This document shows, piece by piece, positions 26,289 to 35,041 of a stretch of DNA of 64,000 nucleotides (position 1 is the first letter of the stretch; the number at the start of each line of letters is the position of its first letter). The DNA comes from Clostridiales bacterium (GTDB lineage: Bacteria > Bacillota > Clostridia > Saccharofermentanales > Saccharofermentanaceae), in assembly GCA_017510605.1 (NCBI GenBank), contig JAFWMQ010000008.1:1-64000 (forward strand), read 5' to 3'. Both the position numbers and the translations under genes were made by a program. Below the pieces are notes generated by a model. That model was not told the origin of the DNA. It saw only the letters and a program-made list of their open reading frames with translations, and searched no databases.

Positions 26289-26363
26289 GCGGGATTAACT
26301 CAGTGGTAGAGTGTCACCTTGCCAAGGTGAAAGTCGCGAGTCCGAATCTCGTATCCCGCTCCA
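26289..26363 (+). tRNA. tRNA-Gly (GCC)
   Basis: A 75-nt cloverleaf with acceptor GCGGGAT/ATCCCGC, anticodon loop TTGCCAA, T stem GCGAG/CTCGT, and encoded CCA. Confidence 0.95.
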
Positions 26364-26366
26364 CCT

Positions 26367-26403
26367 ATAAAAAAAGTTGTCTCGTTCGAGGCAACTTTTT
26401 TGT
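26367..26403. terminator. Bidirectional terminator between tRNA-Gly and acyltransferase
   Basis: A stem AAAAGTTGTCTCG / CGAGGCAACTTTTTT is flanked by A's on the left and T's on the right, so it can stop transcription from the tRNA and from the converging acyltransferase gene. Confidence 0.85.
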
Positions 26404-26421
26404 TTGTCCGGATATCAGCCC

Positions 26422-27696
26422 TTAGCTGACGGCTTTTTTATCTTTCTTTTTGAACAAAAGCTTCTGAAGAAGTTCCGTAAGCTTCTGTTCACCGACTCCG
26501 AGCAGGACGGATAAAAATATTACGCCCAAAGCATAGACCAGGAGATTATACTTCCCGGCTTTGATAGGAGAGTCTGCATTCTGGAGGAATCTCAGGGCCG
26601 TAAGGGCTGCAAGGTTCATGAGATATGTGTGGAGTGAATACTTTCCGAAGAAACGTGATACGGGATTGCTTACATGATATTTCATCATGAAGATGATGAT
26701 CGTAAGGCCAAGGAACAGGAACAGAGGAACCTGACAGAAATAAGTCTTGACCTTGTCGGCAATACCGGGGCCTTTTCCCATCCACTCGGTCCAATAGCCG
26801 AACTTCATCTGACCGAATGAGGAGAGTTTATAGAATATCATGGTGATGATGAGGAGCACATGGAACTTAAGTGCATAAGCTTTCTTGAAGAATGCAGAGA
26901 GCTGTTTTTCGTAGTTTGCGAAAATAAGTCCCGTAAAGAATGCGGGCACCGAGTTGACCCACCATTCACCGCTGAACCACAGCGCTTTTTCTGCCTGCCA
27001 CCACAGCGCTTTCTTAGTAAGCGCGGGATTCAGCCACCAGTTGTCTGAACCGTGCCACCATGCAAAGTGTCCGTTGAAACAGAAACCGATACCCAATGCG
27101 ATGATAAATAAAAATATGATCCCCAAACATACAGGACGGTTCTTGATAAAGCGGAAACAAAGAAAGAATACCAGATATAAGACCGCCAGGACGATAGGGA
27201 ACCAGGCATATTCATTCATCATGGTAAGGCCGAGGCAGTTGAAGATCCAACGTTCTTTAGGAAGCTTGTAACCGCTCAAGAACATAAGAAGGCCGTAGAT
27301 CAGAACATTAACATAAAAGGGCAGGACAATGGCACGTACGATCCTGTGTCTGATAAAGCCTTTGAGATAGTCTTTTTTTGAATCGAGGCTCTTTATAAGA
27401 CCGTATCCTGAGCAAAAAAAGAAGATAGCAACAAAATAGGCGCCGGCATTTACGAAAGGAGAGAGAACTCCTTTCTGCTGGAAGATCTGTTCTTGCGAGA
27501 TATGGTGAAGAATGACACCTAACGCGGCAAATCCCCTGAGGGATTTCATTGCATCAAGACTTGTATGGTCGTCGTTGAATTCGAGTTTTTTCCCGAACTT
27601 GTTTGTTCCGCCCCAAATAAAAAGAATGAGATAGAAATAAAACACGACCTGATCCAGGATCGACCACGCAGTAAGATCTTTTAAGAATTCCAACAT
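26422..27696 (-). CDS. Acyltransferase family 3 membrane protein (OafA-like)
   Basis: A 424-aa integral membrane protein with about ten TM segments. The N-terminal block SLRGFAALGVILHHISQE carries the conserved Arg and the His pair (RGFAA...LHH) of the acyltransferase-3 family, which O-acylates cell-surface glycans and other extracytoplasmic substrates; YFVAIFFFCSGYGL is the second family block. GAGGTG lies upstream on the minus strand. It is transcribed divergently from rfbA with about 155 bp between starts. The substrate is unknown; a surface polysaccharide is the likely one given rfbA next door. Confidence 0.85.
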   Translation of the reverse strand: MLEFLKDLTAWSILDQVVFYFYLILFIWGGTNKFGKKLEFNDDHTSLDAMKSLRGFAALGVILHHISQEQIFQQKGVLSPFVNAGAYFVAIFFFCSGYGLIKSLDSKKDYLKGFIRHRIVRAIVLPFYVNVLIYGLLMFLSGYKLPKERWIFNCLGLTMMNEYAWFPIVLAVLYLVFFLCFRFIKNRPVCLGIIFLFIIALGIGFCFNGHFAWWHGSDNWWLNPALTKKALWWQAEKALWFSGEWWVNSVPAFFTGLIFANYEKQLSAFFKKAYALKFHVLLIITMIFYKLSSFGQMKFGYWTEWMGKGPGIADKVKTYFCQVPLFLFLGLTIIIFMMKYHVSNPVSRFFGKYSLHTYLMNLAALTALRFLQNADSPIKAGKYNLLVYALGVIFLSVLLGVGEQKLTELLQKLLFKKKDKKAVS

Positions 27697-27851
27697 AACA
27701 CACCTCGTTTGTATACGGTTGAACCCACATATTATCTCATTTCGGGTTTGGGAATAACACCTGACAAATTATTGTCTTTATTCTTTTATTAATAGGGTTC
27801 GTAATGTATATTTATATTATCAACTTGTTTTTGATTTTTGGAGGATACTGT

Positions 27852-28718
27852 ATGAAAGGTATTATTCTTGCTGCGGGAAAGGGTACGCGTCTTTATCCGA
27901 TCACCAAGCCTGTGTGCAAACCTCTGCTTCCAGTTTATGATAAACCCATGATCTATTATCCTCTTTCTGTTCTTATGGAGGCAGGGATCAAGGATATTCT
28001 GGTAATAACTCCGCCGGATGATACAAAACCGTTTGTTGATCTGTTAGGTGACGGATCGCATCTCGGAATTTCCATTCAATATGTCGAACAGAAGGTCCAA
28101 AGAGGTATCGCTGATGCATTCATCATTGCCAGGGACTTTATTGCAGGAGATTCTGTCTGCCTTGCTCTTGGAGACAATATTTTCTACGGTCCTTTTTTCA
28201 GACGCAAGCTAAGGATGGCCGGAAGACAGACCGAAGGTGCTGTAATTTTCGGATATTATGTTGCGGATCCCAGAGCATTCGGTGTAGTTGAATTTGATTC
28301 TGACGGAAAGGCAGTATCCATTGAAGAAAAGCCCACTCATCCGAAGTCAAATTACATCGTTCCCGGTCTGTATTTTTACGATTCACAGGTGTGCGATATC
28401 GCAAGCCGGATCGAGCCTTCTGCGAGAGGAGAACTTGAGATTACATCAGTAAATGAAGAATATCTTAAGAATGACCAGCTTCATGTAATCCCTTTGGGAA
28501 AAGAATTTTCGTGGTTTGATGCCGGTAATCCGGACAGCCTTTATGAGGCTGCGGGTCAGATCAGGGCTGCACAGAGATCCGGACGTATGATCGGATGTCT
28601 CGAGGAGATCGCATGGCACAACAGATGGATCGAGAAAGATCAATTCCTGGATATTGCCCAGTCTATGTCGAAAACAGATTACGGACAATACCTCGCATCT
28701 TTAGGCGAAGATATCTGA
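27852..28718 (+). CDS. rfbA: Glucose-1-phosphate thymidylyltransferase
   Basis: RfbA/RmlA makes dTDP-glucose, the first step toward dTDP-L-rhamnose and other deoxysugars of surface polysaccharides. The 288-aa protein begins KGIILAAGKGTRLYPITKPVCKPLLPVYDKPMIYYPL, the nucleotidyl-transferase signature, and has LALGDNIFYG and GVVEFDSDGKAVSIEEKP. ATG 27852 with GGAGG 8 nt upstream is the true start; the longer in-frame start at 27804 would add a hydrophobic peptide absent from the family. The other rml genes are not nearby, which is unusual. Confidence 0.94.
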   Translation: MKGIILAAGKGTRLYPITKPVCKPLLPVYDKPMIYYPLSVLMEAGIKDILVITPPDDTKPFVDLLGDGSHLGISIQYVEQKVQRGIADAFIIARDFIAGDSVCLALGDNIFYGPFFRRKLRMAGRQTEGAVIFGYYVADPRAFGVVEFDSDGKAVSIEEKPTHPKSNYIVPGLYFYDSQVCDIASRIEPSARGELEITSVNEEYLKNDQLHVIPLGKEFSWFDAGNPDSLYEAAGQIRAAQRSGRMIGCLEEIAWHNRWIEKDQFLDIAQSMSKTDYGQYLASLGEDI

Positions 28719-28775
28719 ACCTGACTGACGCATTTACGGAAATGATAATACATACCAAATAACAAGGAGAAGTTT

Positions 28776-29096
28776 ATGGCTGAGATCGTAGTAAAAGATA
28801 ACAATTTTGAATCTGAAGTTATTGCAAGTGAAATTCCCGTTTTAGTGGATTTCTGGGCAGAGTGGTGCGGCCCCTGCAGAATGCTGGCTCCCGTTGTATC
28901 CGCAATCGCAGAGAAATACGAGGGCAGGCTTAAAGTGTGCAAGATCGATGTCGATGAGGCACCTGAAGTTTCTGAAAAGTATATGATCTCAAGCATACCT
29001 GCAGTTAAGTTTTTCAAGAATGGCGAGGTCGTAAAAGAATCGATCGGATTTGTACCGCAGGTAAACCTTGAGAAGATCGTCGAAGAAATAATCTGA
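28776..29096 (+). CDS. trxA: Thioredoxin
   Basis: A 106-aa thioredoxin with the redox motif C31-G-P-C34 in WAEWCGPCRMLAP, the conserved cis-Pro region SSIPAVKFF and an intact fold from beta-1 to the last helix. It reduces protein disulphides in the cytoplasm. AAGGAG precedes ATG 28776. No thioredoxin reductase is in the window. Confidence 0.95.
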   Translation: MAEIVVKDNNFESEVIASEIPVLVDFWAEWCGPCRMLAPVVSAIAEKYEGRLKVCKIDVDEAPEVSEKYMISSIPAVKFFKNGEVVKESIGFVPQVNLEKIVEEII

Positions 29097-29119
29097 AACA
29101 GTCTGAATTTGTAATTCTT

Positions 29120-29151
29120 GATTCCGGGCTTAAGTTAAGAAGTCCGGAATC
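29120..29151. terminator. Hairpin terminator between converging trxA and radical SAM genes
   Basis: GATTCCGGGCTT pairs with AAGAAGTCCGGAATC around a short loop, with T/A-rich flanks on both sides. It overlaps the last codons of the minus-strand gene. Confidence 0.7.
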
Positions 29152-30020
29152 ATTTCATTTCCGCCTGAATCATATTCCTGGACAAAAGCATTTGTCTGAC
29201 CTTTGGAAGCGAGGTAATCTGAAAGCGTTTCACAAGATCTTTGTGACGGCCTTTCCTTCAGTTTTCCTGTACAGGAAGGCATAGGTGTGTACTGGCTCAT
29301 CAGACTGATATATATCCTGTTTCCGTATCTTGAGACCAGATAATCCAGGATGTGTTTTGAATCAAAAAGACCACCCGGCAGTATCAGGTGACGGACGATA
29401 ACGCCTTTCCTGATCAGTCCGTCTTCTCCGATCACGACATCTCCTGTCTGTCTTACCATCTCATCGATTGCCAGACAGCATACTGAAAAGTAATCGCGTG
29501 CCCGGGAATATTCAGCTGAGAATTTAGGAGAAAAATACTTCATATCCGGAATATATATGTCTGCCAGACCGTCGAAAAGTCTCAGAGTCTGAACGAGATC
29601 ATAACCCGAGCAATTGATGGCGACAGGAATCTTCAGACCCGAAGATCTTGCCTTGGCGACGGATTCTGCCACGACCGGTGCAAAGTGCATCGGCGTTACA
29701 AGGTTTATATTATTCGCGCCCTGTTCCTGAAGCATAAGATATGAATCTGCCAGACTGTCTTTGTCCATCCGTGTTCCGCGCCCTGTCGGCCCTCTCGAGA
29801 TCAGGTAGTTCTGACAATAAATACAGCCGAGACTGCAGCCTTCGAAGAAGACTGTTCCGCTCCCGTTTGTTCCTGATATTATCGGCTCCTCGCCATAGTG
29901 AAGCTTGATAAGATTTACCAGCGGATAATCAGGCATCCTGCAAAAACCGGTCCTGCCTCCGGTCCTGTCAGCCCCGCATCTTCTCGGGCACAGATTGCAA
30001 TTCGCAAATAAATTTTCCAT
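29130..30020 (-). CDS. Radical SAM protein, PflA-like activase (COG1313 type)
   Basis: A 296-aa radical SAM enzyme. The iron-sulphur motif is CSLGCIYCQN (Cx3Cx2C), preceded by an extra Cys-rich N-terminal segment (CNLCPRRCGADR and GFCRMPDY), the mark of the putative pyruvate-formate-lyase-activating-enzyme-like group (PflX/YgkA type) whose substrate is unestablished. Further family features are VAINCSGYD and the conserved IYIPDMKYF. It is convergent with trxA and divergent from purF. Confidence 0.85.
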   Translation of the reverse strand: MENLFANCNLCPRRCGADRTGGRTGFCRMPDYPLVNLIKLHYGEEPIISGTNGSGTVFFEGCSLGCIYCQNYLISRGPTGRGTRMDKDSLADSYLMLQEQGANNINLVTPMHFAPVVAESVAKARSSGLKIPVAINCSGYDLVQTLRLFDGLADIYIPDMKYFSPKFSAEYSRARDYFSVCCLAIDEMVRQTGDVVIGEDGLIRKGVIVRHLILPGGLFDSKHILDYLVSRYGNRIYISLMSQYTPMPSCTGKLKERPSQRSCETLSDYLASKGQTNAFVQEYDSGGNEMIPDFLT

Positions 30021-30131
30021 ATCAGGACTATTTTACCCCCTAGAGGAAAACAGTTGTTGTTATATCCAAACGGATAAAAAACATCACTTGAAAATACAGA
30101 CATTTTACCGCATAACTGTTTGACTTCCAGG

Positions 30132-30140
30132 TGATAAAAT
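30132..30140 (+). promoter_or_regulatory. Extended -10 promoter element of purF
   Basis: TG-A-TAAAAT forms an extended -10 box whose predicted start site (about 30147) coincides with the purF ATG. There is no good -35 box. If this is the true promoter, the mRNA is leaderless. Confidence 0.35.
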
Positions 30141-30146
30141 CTATTC

Positions 30147-31499
30147 ATGGCCATACATGAGGAATGCGGTATATTTGGAATTCACGGCAGTGAGTACTGC
30201 GCCAGTGATGTTTATTACGGACTTTTCAGTCTTCAGCACAGGGGACAGGAGAGCTGTGGTATTGCTACCAATGATGACGCTTCCATCGAGTGCGTTAAAG
30301 GGATGGGGCTTGTCAGTGATGTTCTTAGCAGCGACAAGATCAAGAATCTCAAAGGTGATATCGCAATCGGACATGTAAGATATTCTACGGCAGGAGGCAG
30401 CGTTCCGGAGAATGCGCAGCCTATCGTGACACAGTATTCCAAGGGAACTCTTTCAATTGCTCATAACGGCAACCTTACCAATGCGGATACTCTCAAAAGA
30501 GAACTTGAAGATAAGGGCGCGATCTTTCATACGACGACCGATTCGGAGGTCATCGCTTATCTTATCGCCCACAAGAGATCTTCAACTCCTTCGGTCGAAG
30601 AAGCCGTAAAAGAGGTAATGGGGATAATTAAGGGCGGATATGCCCTTCTTGTTATGAGTCCCCGTAAACTTATCGCGGCAAGAGATCCGTTCGGATTAAA
30701 ACCGCTTGTAATGGGCAAATTGGATAATGCGGTGATCTTCTGCTCCGAGACTTGCGCTTTGGAAGCGGTTGGTGCCGAATTCATAAGAGATGTCAGACCG
30801 GGTGAGATCATTGTTGTTGAAGGCAGTGAGATCAGGTCAGTTGATTCCGGTATTAAACGCTGCATGAAGAAATGTGTTTTCGAGTATATATATTTTGCAA
30901 GGCCGGATTCCGTAATTGACGGAATATCTGTTGCCACGGCGAGAAGGGAAGCCGGAAGGATCCTTGCCAGAAAACATCCCTGCGACTGTGACATAGTAAT
31001 CGGTGTTCCCGAGTCAGGAATCGATGCCGCTCTGGGTTATTCCGCGGAGTCAGGCATTCCTTATGAGAAGGGATTTGTTAAGAATTCATATGTGGGAAGA
31101 ACATTCATCAAGCCTTCCCAGGAACAGCGCAAACAGGCTGTTAAGATAAAGCTCAATCCCATTTCTGCCGTTGTCAGCGGAAAGAGGGTAGTCATTATCG
31201 ATGACTCGATCGTAAGAGGCAATACAATAGCCAATCAGGTAAATATGCTGCGGAATGCCGGTGCGGTCGAAGTGCATGTCAGGATCAGTTCTCCTCCGTT
31301 TATGCATCCCTGTTATTACGGTACGGATGTGCCGGATGAGGATTATCTTATTGCATGCAGTCACACAATCCCTGAGATCTGTGGCATAATAGGCGCTGAT
31401 TCTTTAGGATATTTGGATAATGAGGATTTAGACAGGATGCTTGGCGGTGATGATTTCAGATACTGCGACGCATGCTTTACGGGTAATTATCCGGAGTGA
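30147..31499 (+). CDS. purF: Amidophosphoribosyltransferase
   Basis: PurF transfers glutamine ammonia to PRPP, the first committed step of purine synthesis. The 450-aa protein has an N-terminal Ntn glutaminase whose nucleophile is C7 (EECGIFGIHG), exposed after removal of a short propeptide, and a PRPP domain with VVIIDDSIVRGNT. Cysteines in KKCVFEY, HPCYYG and YCDACFTG match the 4Fe-4S ligands of the Bacillus-type oxygen-sensitive enzyme. A Shine-Dalgarno site is weak (AGGTG, 13 nt before ATG). It stands apart from other pur genes; a transglutaminase-like gene follows by 16 nt. Confidence 0.95.
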   Translation: MAIHEECGIFGIHGSEYCASDVYYGLFSLQHRGQESCGIATNDDASIECVKGMGLVSDVLSSDKIKNLKGDIAIGHVRYSTAGGSVPENAQPIVTQYSKGTLSIAHNGNLTNADTLKRELEDKGAIFHTTTDSEVIAYLIAHKRSSTPSVEEAVKEVMGIIKGGYALLVMSPRKLIAARDPFGLKPLVMGKLDNAVIFCSETCALEAVGAEFIRDVRPGEIIVVEGSEIRSVDSGIKRCMKKCVFEYIYFARPDSVIDGISVATARREAGRILARKHPCDCDIVIGVPESGIDAALGYSAESGIPYEKGFVKNSYVGRTFIKPSQEQRKQAVKIKLNPISAVVSGKRVVIIDDSIVRGNTIANQVNMLRNAGAVEVHVRISSPPFMHPCYYGTDVPDEDYLIACSHTIPEICGIIGADSLGYLDNEDLDRMLGGDDFRYCDACFTGNYPE

Positions 31500-31515
31500 T
31501 TTGGGGACTTCTGAT

Positions 31516-32991
31516 ATGCAAGACTATGAGTTCCGTCATATGGAACATGCCCGCGTAAGATCTGCTGATGCCGCAGTTTATAAAGCTGTGCAGCATGAAG
31601 CTGCCTTAGAGCGGAAAGCGGTGCGCAGGGCACAGCCGAAACATTTAGCTTCTTCTTCCAAAAGAGTCAGACATGTAGATGAAAGCCAGATCTACGGAAT
31701 AAAGAAAAGACACAAGGGTTTAGTCCCTCTCATTGTTCTTTTATTCTTTGTATTGATTCTGGGCGGCTTGGCATTCGGAGCTTTTTATGTCTATGAACAG
31801 GATACTGCCCTTATCGTAAGAGAACGGACGATCGAAGCCGGTGAGCAGGCAGACATCGGAATGTATATTACCGGCACCCCGGTATTTCAGGACTACGTTT
31901 CCTGCAATCTGGATTTTTCCACGATCAATAACGTTCTTCCGCAGACCATCAGATTTACGGTAAGAATGTACGGAACGAATTTTCCCTGTGTTTTGAATAT
32001 TGTCGATACTACACCGCCTGTGGCAGAAGCTGTCCCGCAGGTTATGTATTCGGTAGACAGGATACCTCAGGCCGAAGACTGTGTAACGAATGTCTATGAC
32101 CTTAATGATGTTACCGTGGAATGGGCTGAATTACCTAATATGGAATGGGGAGGAGACTTTACGGCAAAGGTGCTGGTCAAAGACTCATCCGGCAATGAGA
32201 CACTTGTGAGTGTTCCGTTTTCGGTAACCAGAGACATTGTTGCTCCGGTGATTGAAGGTGCTGAAGATATTGAGGCATTCATAGGTGATACGATCCAATA
32301 CAGGGAAAACGTTACCGTAACGGATGATATAGATCCTGAACCGGTACTTGAAGTTGATACTTCAGGCATCATTCCCGATGAGGAAGGAACTTATGAAGTC
32401 ACATACAGGGCGAAAGATTTTTCCGGCAATATGTCAGAGACTACGATCAACCTGACCTTGGTCGAGAAGCCTGACACCTGGGTCGACCCGGAACTCGTAT
32501 ATGCTGAAGCAAGAGAGGTATTAAATAAAATTACAAACAGTTCCATGACTGATATGGAAGTAGCCATTCAGATAACATGGTGGGTGCGTTATAACGTTCA
32601 CTACATATCCGAGTGTGACGATTCCTGTTGGACTAGAGCGGCTTATGACGGATTAACAAAGAGAACAGGAAACTGCTATACATTTGCCATGTGCGCAAAG
32701 GCTCTTTTCGATGTCGCGGGGATCGAGAACATGATCATTATAAGAGATCCGTATATTTATAATCCGCACTTCTGGAATTATATAAATATCGATGGACAGT
32801 GGTACCATTGCGACTCGACTCCGAGACTTGAATATGACGGTTATTTCTTTATGTACACCACGGAAGAATTGAGGAATTTCTGGCATAACGGCTGGAACGG
32901 ATACAATTTTGATGAGGATCTTTATCCCGAATCTGCGCAGGAGTCTGTTCAGAACAGGATAAACTATGTCGGGCATTCCATAAAAAATTGA
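31516..32991 (+). CDS. Membrane-anchored Ig-like/transglutaminase-like protein 1
   Basis: A 491-aa protein with a basic cytoplasmic N-terminus of about 75 residues, one TM segment (about 74-97, VPLIVLLFFVLILGGLAFGA), an extracellular region with two Ig-like beta domains (the second, about 245-320, reads APVIEG...GDTIQYRENVTVTDD...GTYEVTYRAKDFSGN), and a C-terminal transglutaminase-like domain. The thiol triad is intact: C387 (TGNCYTFA), H418 (NPHFWNYI) and D433 (YHCDSTP). Such domains occur in transglutaminases and in papain-like surface proteases. ATG 31516 with GGGGA 8 nt upstream is preferred; TTG 31501 is possible. It is the first of five paralogues and closest to the next gene. Confidence 0.88.
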   Translation: MQDYEFRHMEHARVRSADAAVYKAVQHEAALERKAVRRAQPKHLASSSKRVRHVDESQIYGIKKRHKGLVPLIVLLFFVLILGGLAFGAFYVYEQDTALIVRERTIEAGEQADIGMYITGTPVFQDYVSCNLDFSTINNVLPQTIRFTVRMYGTNFPCVLNIVDTTPPVAEAVPQVMYSVDRIPQAEDCVTNVYDLNDVTVEWAELPNMEWGGDFTAKVLVKDSSGNETLVSVPFSVTRDIVAPVIEGAEDIEAFIGDTIQYRENVTVTDDIDPEPVLEVDTSGIIPDEEGTYEVTYRAKDFSGNMSETTINLTLVEKPDTWVDPELVYAEAREVLNKITNSSMTDMEVAIQITWWVRYNVHYISECDDSCWTRAAYDGLTKRTGNCYTFAMCAKALFDVAGIENMIIIRDPYIYNPHFWNYINIDGQWYHCDSTPRLEYDGYFFMYTTEELRNFWHNGWNGYNFDEDLYPESAQESVQNRINYVGHSIKN

Positions 32992-32992
32992 T

Positions 32993-34288
32993 ATGGCCAA
33001 ATATACAAAGCTGATAAAGATCCTTCTTGTCTCTGTTATTATCATCCTGTTCTCTCTAATAGTTGTCAGAACAGTAATTCTGTTTAACGATGAGATGGAC
33101 CTTTTGAACCGTGAGGTTACGATCGAAGCCGGAACGGTCAGCCCGGATCTTAATATGTTTTTCAAGGATGAACCATTATTTCCTTCGCTGGTTTCAAGCA
33201 ATCTGGATTTCGGTGAAGTGAATATAAACCTGCCGCAGACCGTCAATTTTAATATCAAAATGTATGGCAGAAATAATGCCTGCAAACTCATCATTCAGGA
33301 TACGGTTCCGCCCGCAGGTGAAGCCGTCCTGCAAAAGATATTTGCATGTGAGGATATTCCGGATGTGACGGAGTGTCTTACAGACATTGAAGATATTACG
33401 GATGTGACTGCGGTTTGGAAGGATATTCCGGATTATTCTCAAGGCGGAAGCTTTATTATTCAGGCGCTGCTCACTGACGGGTGTGGTAATGAGACTGTGA
33501 TAGACGTCCCGTTTGAGGTTACCAGAGATTCAACGCCTCCGGTGATAACATGTGTAAAAAACATTGACGCATACATTGGAGATCCGGTCTCATACAGGGA
33601 AAATGTTATCGTGACAGATGATTATGACGGCAACCCCGTGCTTGAGATAGATACTTCGGCTGTCGATCTCAATAAAGCGGGAACCTACGATGTCGTATAC
33701 ACTGCCAAAGATTTTTCCGGAAATGAGAGTTCGGTTACAGTCAGCATTACATTATCGGAGAAACCGGCAGGTTATGTTGAACCAGAAGTGGTTTACGCTG
33801 CTGCTAAAGAGATCCTTGACGAGATCACCACTCCGGACATGACTGAAGAGGAGATCGCTCTACAGATAGTCTGGTGGTGCAGATATAAGATCAACTTCGT
33901 CCTGAAGACTGATTATAATTCCTGGACCGAAGCGGCATACAGCGCATATACATACCGGTATGGAAACTGTTACGCAACGGCTTATGCGGCAAAGGCATTG
34001 TTTGATGTTGCGGGATTCGAAAATATGATAATCGAGAGATGGCCTTATCAGACTGCCACTCATTTTTGGAATTACGTGCTCATCAACGGACAGTGGTATC
34101 ACTGTGATTCGACATGGCGTGAAGGCTATGACAGTTACTTCTTCATGTATACGACCGAAGAACTTCATAACTTCAAACACAACGGCTGGAACGGTTTCCA
34201 GTACAGGGTAGATGATTATCCCGCAAGTGCGACGGAATCTGTCCAGGACCGTATCGATTACGAGAACCACACGATTATAAAGCCGTGA
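32993..34288 (+). CDS. Membrane-anchored Ig-like/transglutaminase-like protein 2
   Basis: A 431-aa paralogue of the preceding gene with the same order but almost no cytoplasmic part: TM segment at about residues 8-28, an N-terminal beta domain (REVTIEAG ... DTVPPAGEAV), an Ig-like domain (about 185-260, YRENVIVTDDYDGNPVLEIDTS) and a transglutaminase-like domain with C326 (YGNCYATA), H357 (THFWNYV) and D372 (YHCDSTW). It starts one base after the stop of protein 1, so the pair is coupled and probably arose by recent tandem duplication. Function inferred only from the domain: modification or cleavage of surface polypeptides. Confidence 0.88.
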   Translation: MAKYTKLIKILLVSVIIILFSLIVVRTVILFNDEMDLLNREVTIEAGTVSPDLNMFFKDEPLFPSLVSSNLDFGEVNINLPQTVNFNIKMYGRNNACKLIIQDTVPPAGEAVLQKIFACEDIPDVTECLTDIEDITDVTAVWKDIPDYSQGGSFIIQALLTDGCGNETVIDVPFEVTRDSTPPVITCVKNIDAYIGDPVSYRENVIVTDDYDGNPVLEIDTSAVDLNKAGTYDVVYTAKDFSGNESSVTVSITLSEKPAGYVEPEVVYAAAKEILDEITTPDMTEEEIALQIVWWCRYKINFVLKTDYNSWTEAAYSAYTYRYGNCYATAYAAKALFDVAGFENMIIERWPYQTATHFWNYVLINGQWYHCDSTWREGYDSYFFMYTTEELHNFKHNGWNGFQYRVDDYPASATESVQDRIDYENHTIIKP

Positions 34289-34291
34289 TTA

Positions 34292-34300
34292 TGCTATAAT
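34292..34300 (+). promoter_or_regulatory. Extended -10 promoter upstream of the glycosyltransferase
   Basis: TG-C-TATAAT just after the stop of transglutaminase-like protein 2 and about 36 bp before the glycosyltransferase start; the -35 region is weak. It could give the downstream genes their own start site. Confidence 0.45.
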
Positions 34301-34336
34301 TCACTGAGTAGCAAATTCGTTCCAGAGGTTAAAGTC

Positions 34337-35041
34337 GTGGATATCCTTTATGTTGTTATGCCTGCATATAATGAAGAAGATAACATCCTTGATGTTATTA
34401 CTTCCTGGTATCCGGTCCTTGAAGGCAAGGACCCTGCTTCGAGACTGGTTGTTGCAGACAGCGGAAGCACAGACAGGACGCATGATCTGCTTGAACATTT
34501 TAAGAAGGATCATCCCCAGCTGGAGATCCTCTCTGATACGGGTAAACAGCACGGTCCTAAGGTCATAGCTCTTTATGACTATTCGATCAAAAACGGGGCT
34601 GATTTTATTTTCCAGACGGATTCGGACGGACAGACTTTGCCTGAGGAATTTGATTCCTTTTGGCAGATGCGTCACGGATACAAGGGCATCTTCGGACACC
34701 GTGCCGTCAGAGGAGATGGCAAGTCAAGAGCATTTGTTGAGAAGGTAGTATGTTTTCTGCTCAAGTTATATTACCATGTTAAGGTGCCTGATGCCAATGC
34801 TCCGTTCCGGCTTATGGATGCGAAGACTGTTGCCAAGTATCTTCCCAAACTCGACAAGGATTATAACCTGCCGAACATAATGATGACGACATATTTCGTC
34901 CATTATGGTGAGGAGCATGCATTCCGCGAGGTGACATTCAGGCCGCGCCAGGGCGGAAAAAATTCCATCAATATCAAGAAGATTATTAAGATCGGCTGGA
35001 AGGCTTTAGGCGACTTCCGGCGTCTTAAGAAAGCAATGTGA
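34337..35041 (+). CDS. Family 2 glycosyltransferase
   Basis: A 234-aa GT2 enzyme with the GT-A fold: YVVMPAYNEEDNI at the start, VVADSGSTDRT for nucleotide binding and the DxD-type QTDSDGQT. There is no TM segment, so it works on the cytoplasmic face, resembling polyprenyl-phosphate sugar transferases in size and motif. The start is GTG 34337 with AGAGG about 8 nt upstream. It overlaps the next gene (TGATG) and lies inside the transglutaminase-like cluster, which suggests the surface targets or partners are glycosylated. That link is inference. Confidence 0.85.
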   Translation: MDILYVVMPAYNEEDNILDVITSWYPVLEGKDPASRLVVADSGSTDRTHDLLEHFKKDHPQLEILSDTGKQHGPKVIALYDYSIKNGADFIFQTDSDGQTLPEEFDSFWQMRHGYKGIFGHRAVRGDGKSRAFVEKVVCFLLKLYYHVKVPDANAPFRLMDAKTVAKYLPKLDKDYNLPNIMMTTYFVHYGEEHAFREVTFRPRQGGKNSINIKKIIKIGWKALGDFRRLKKAM

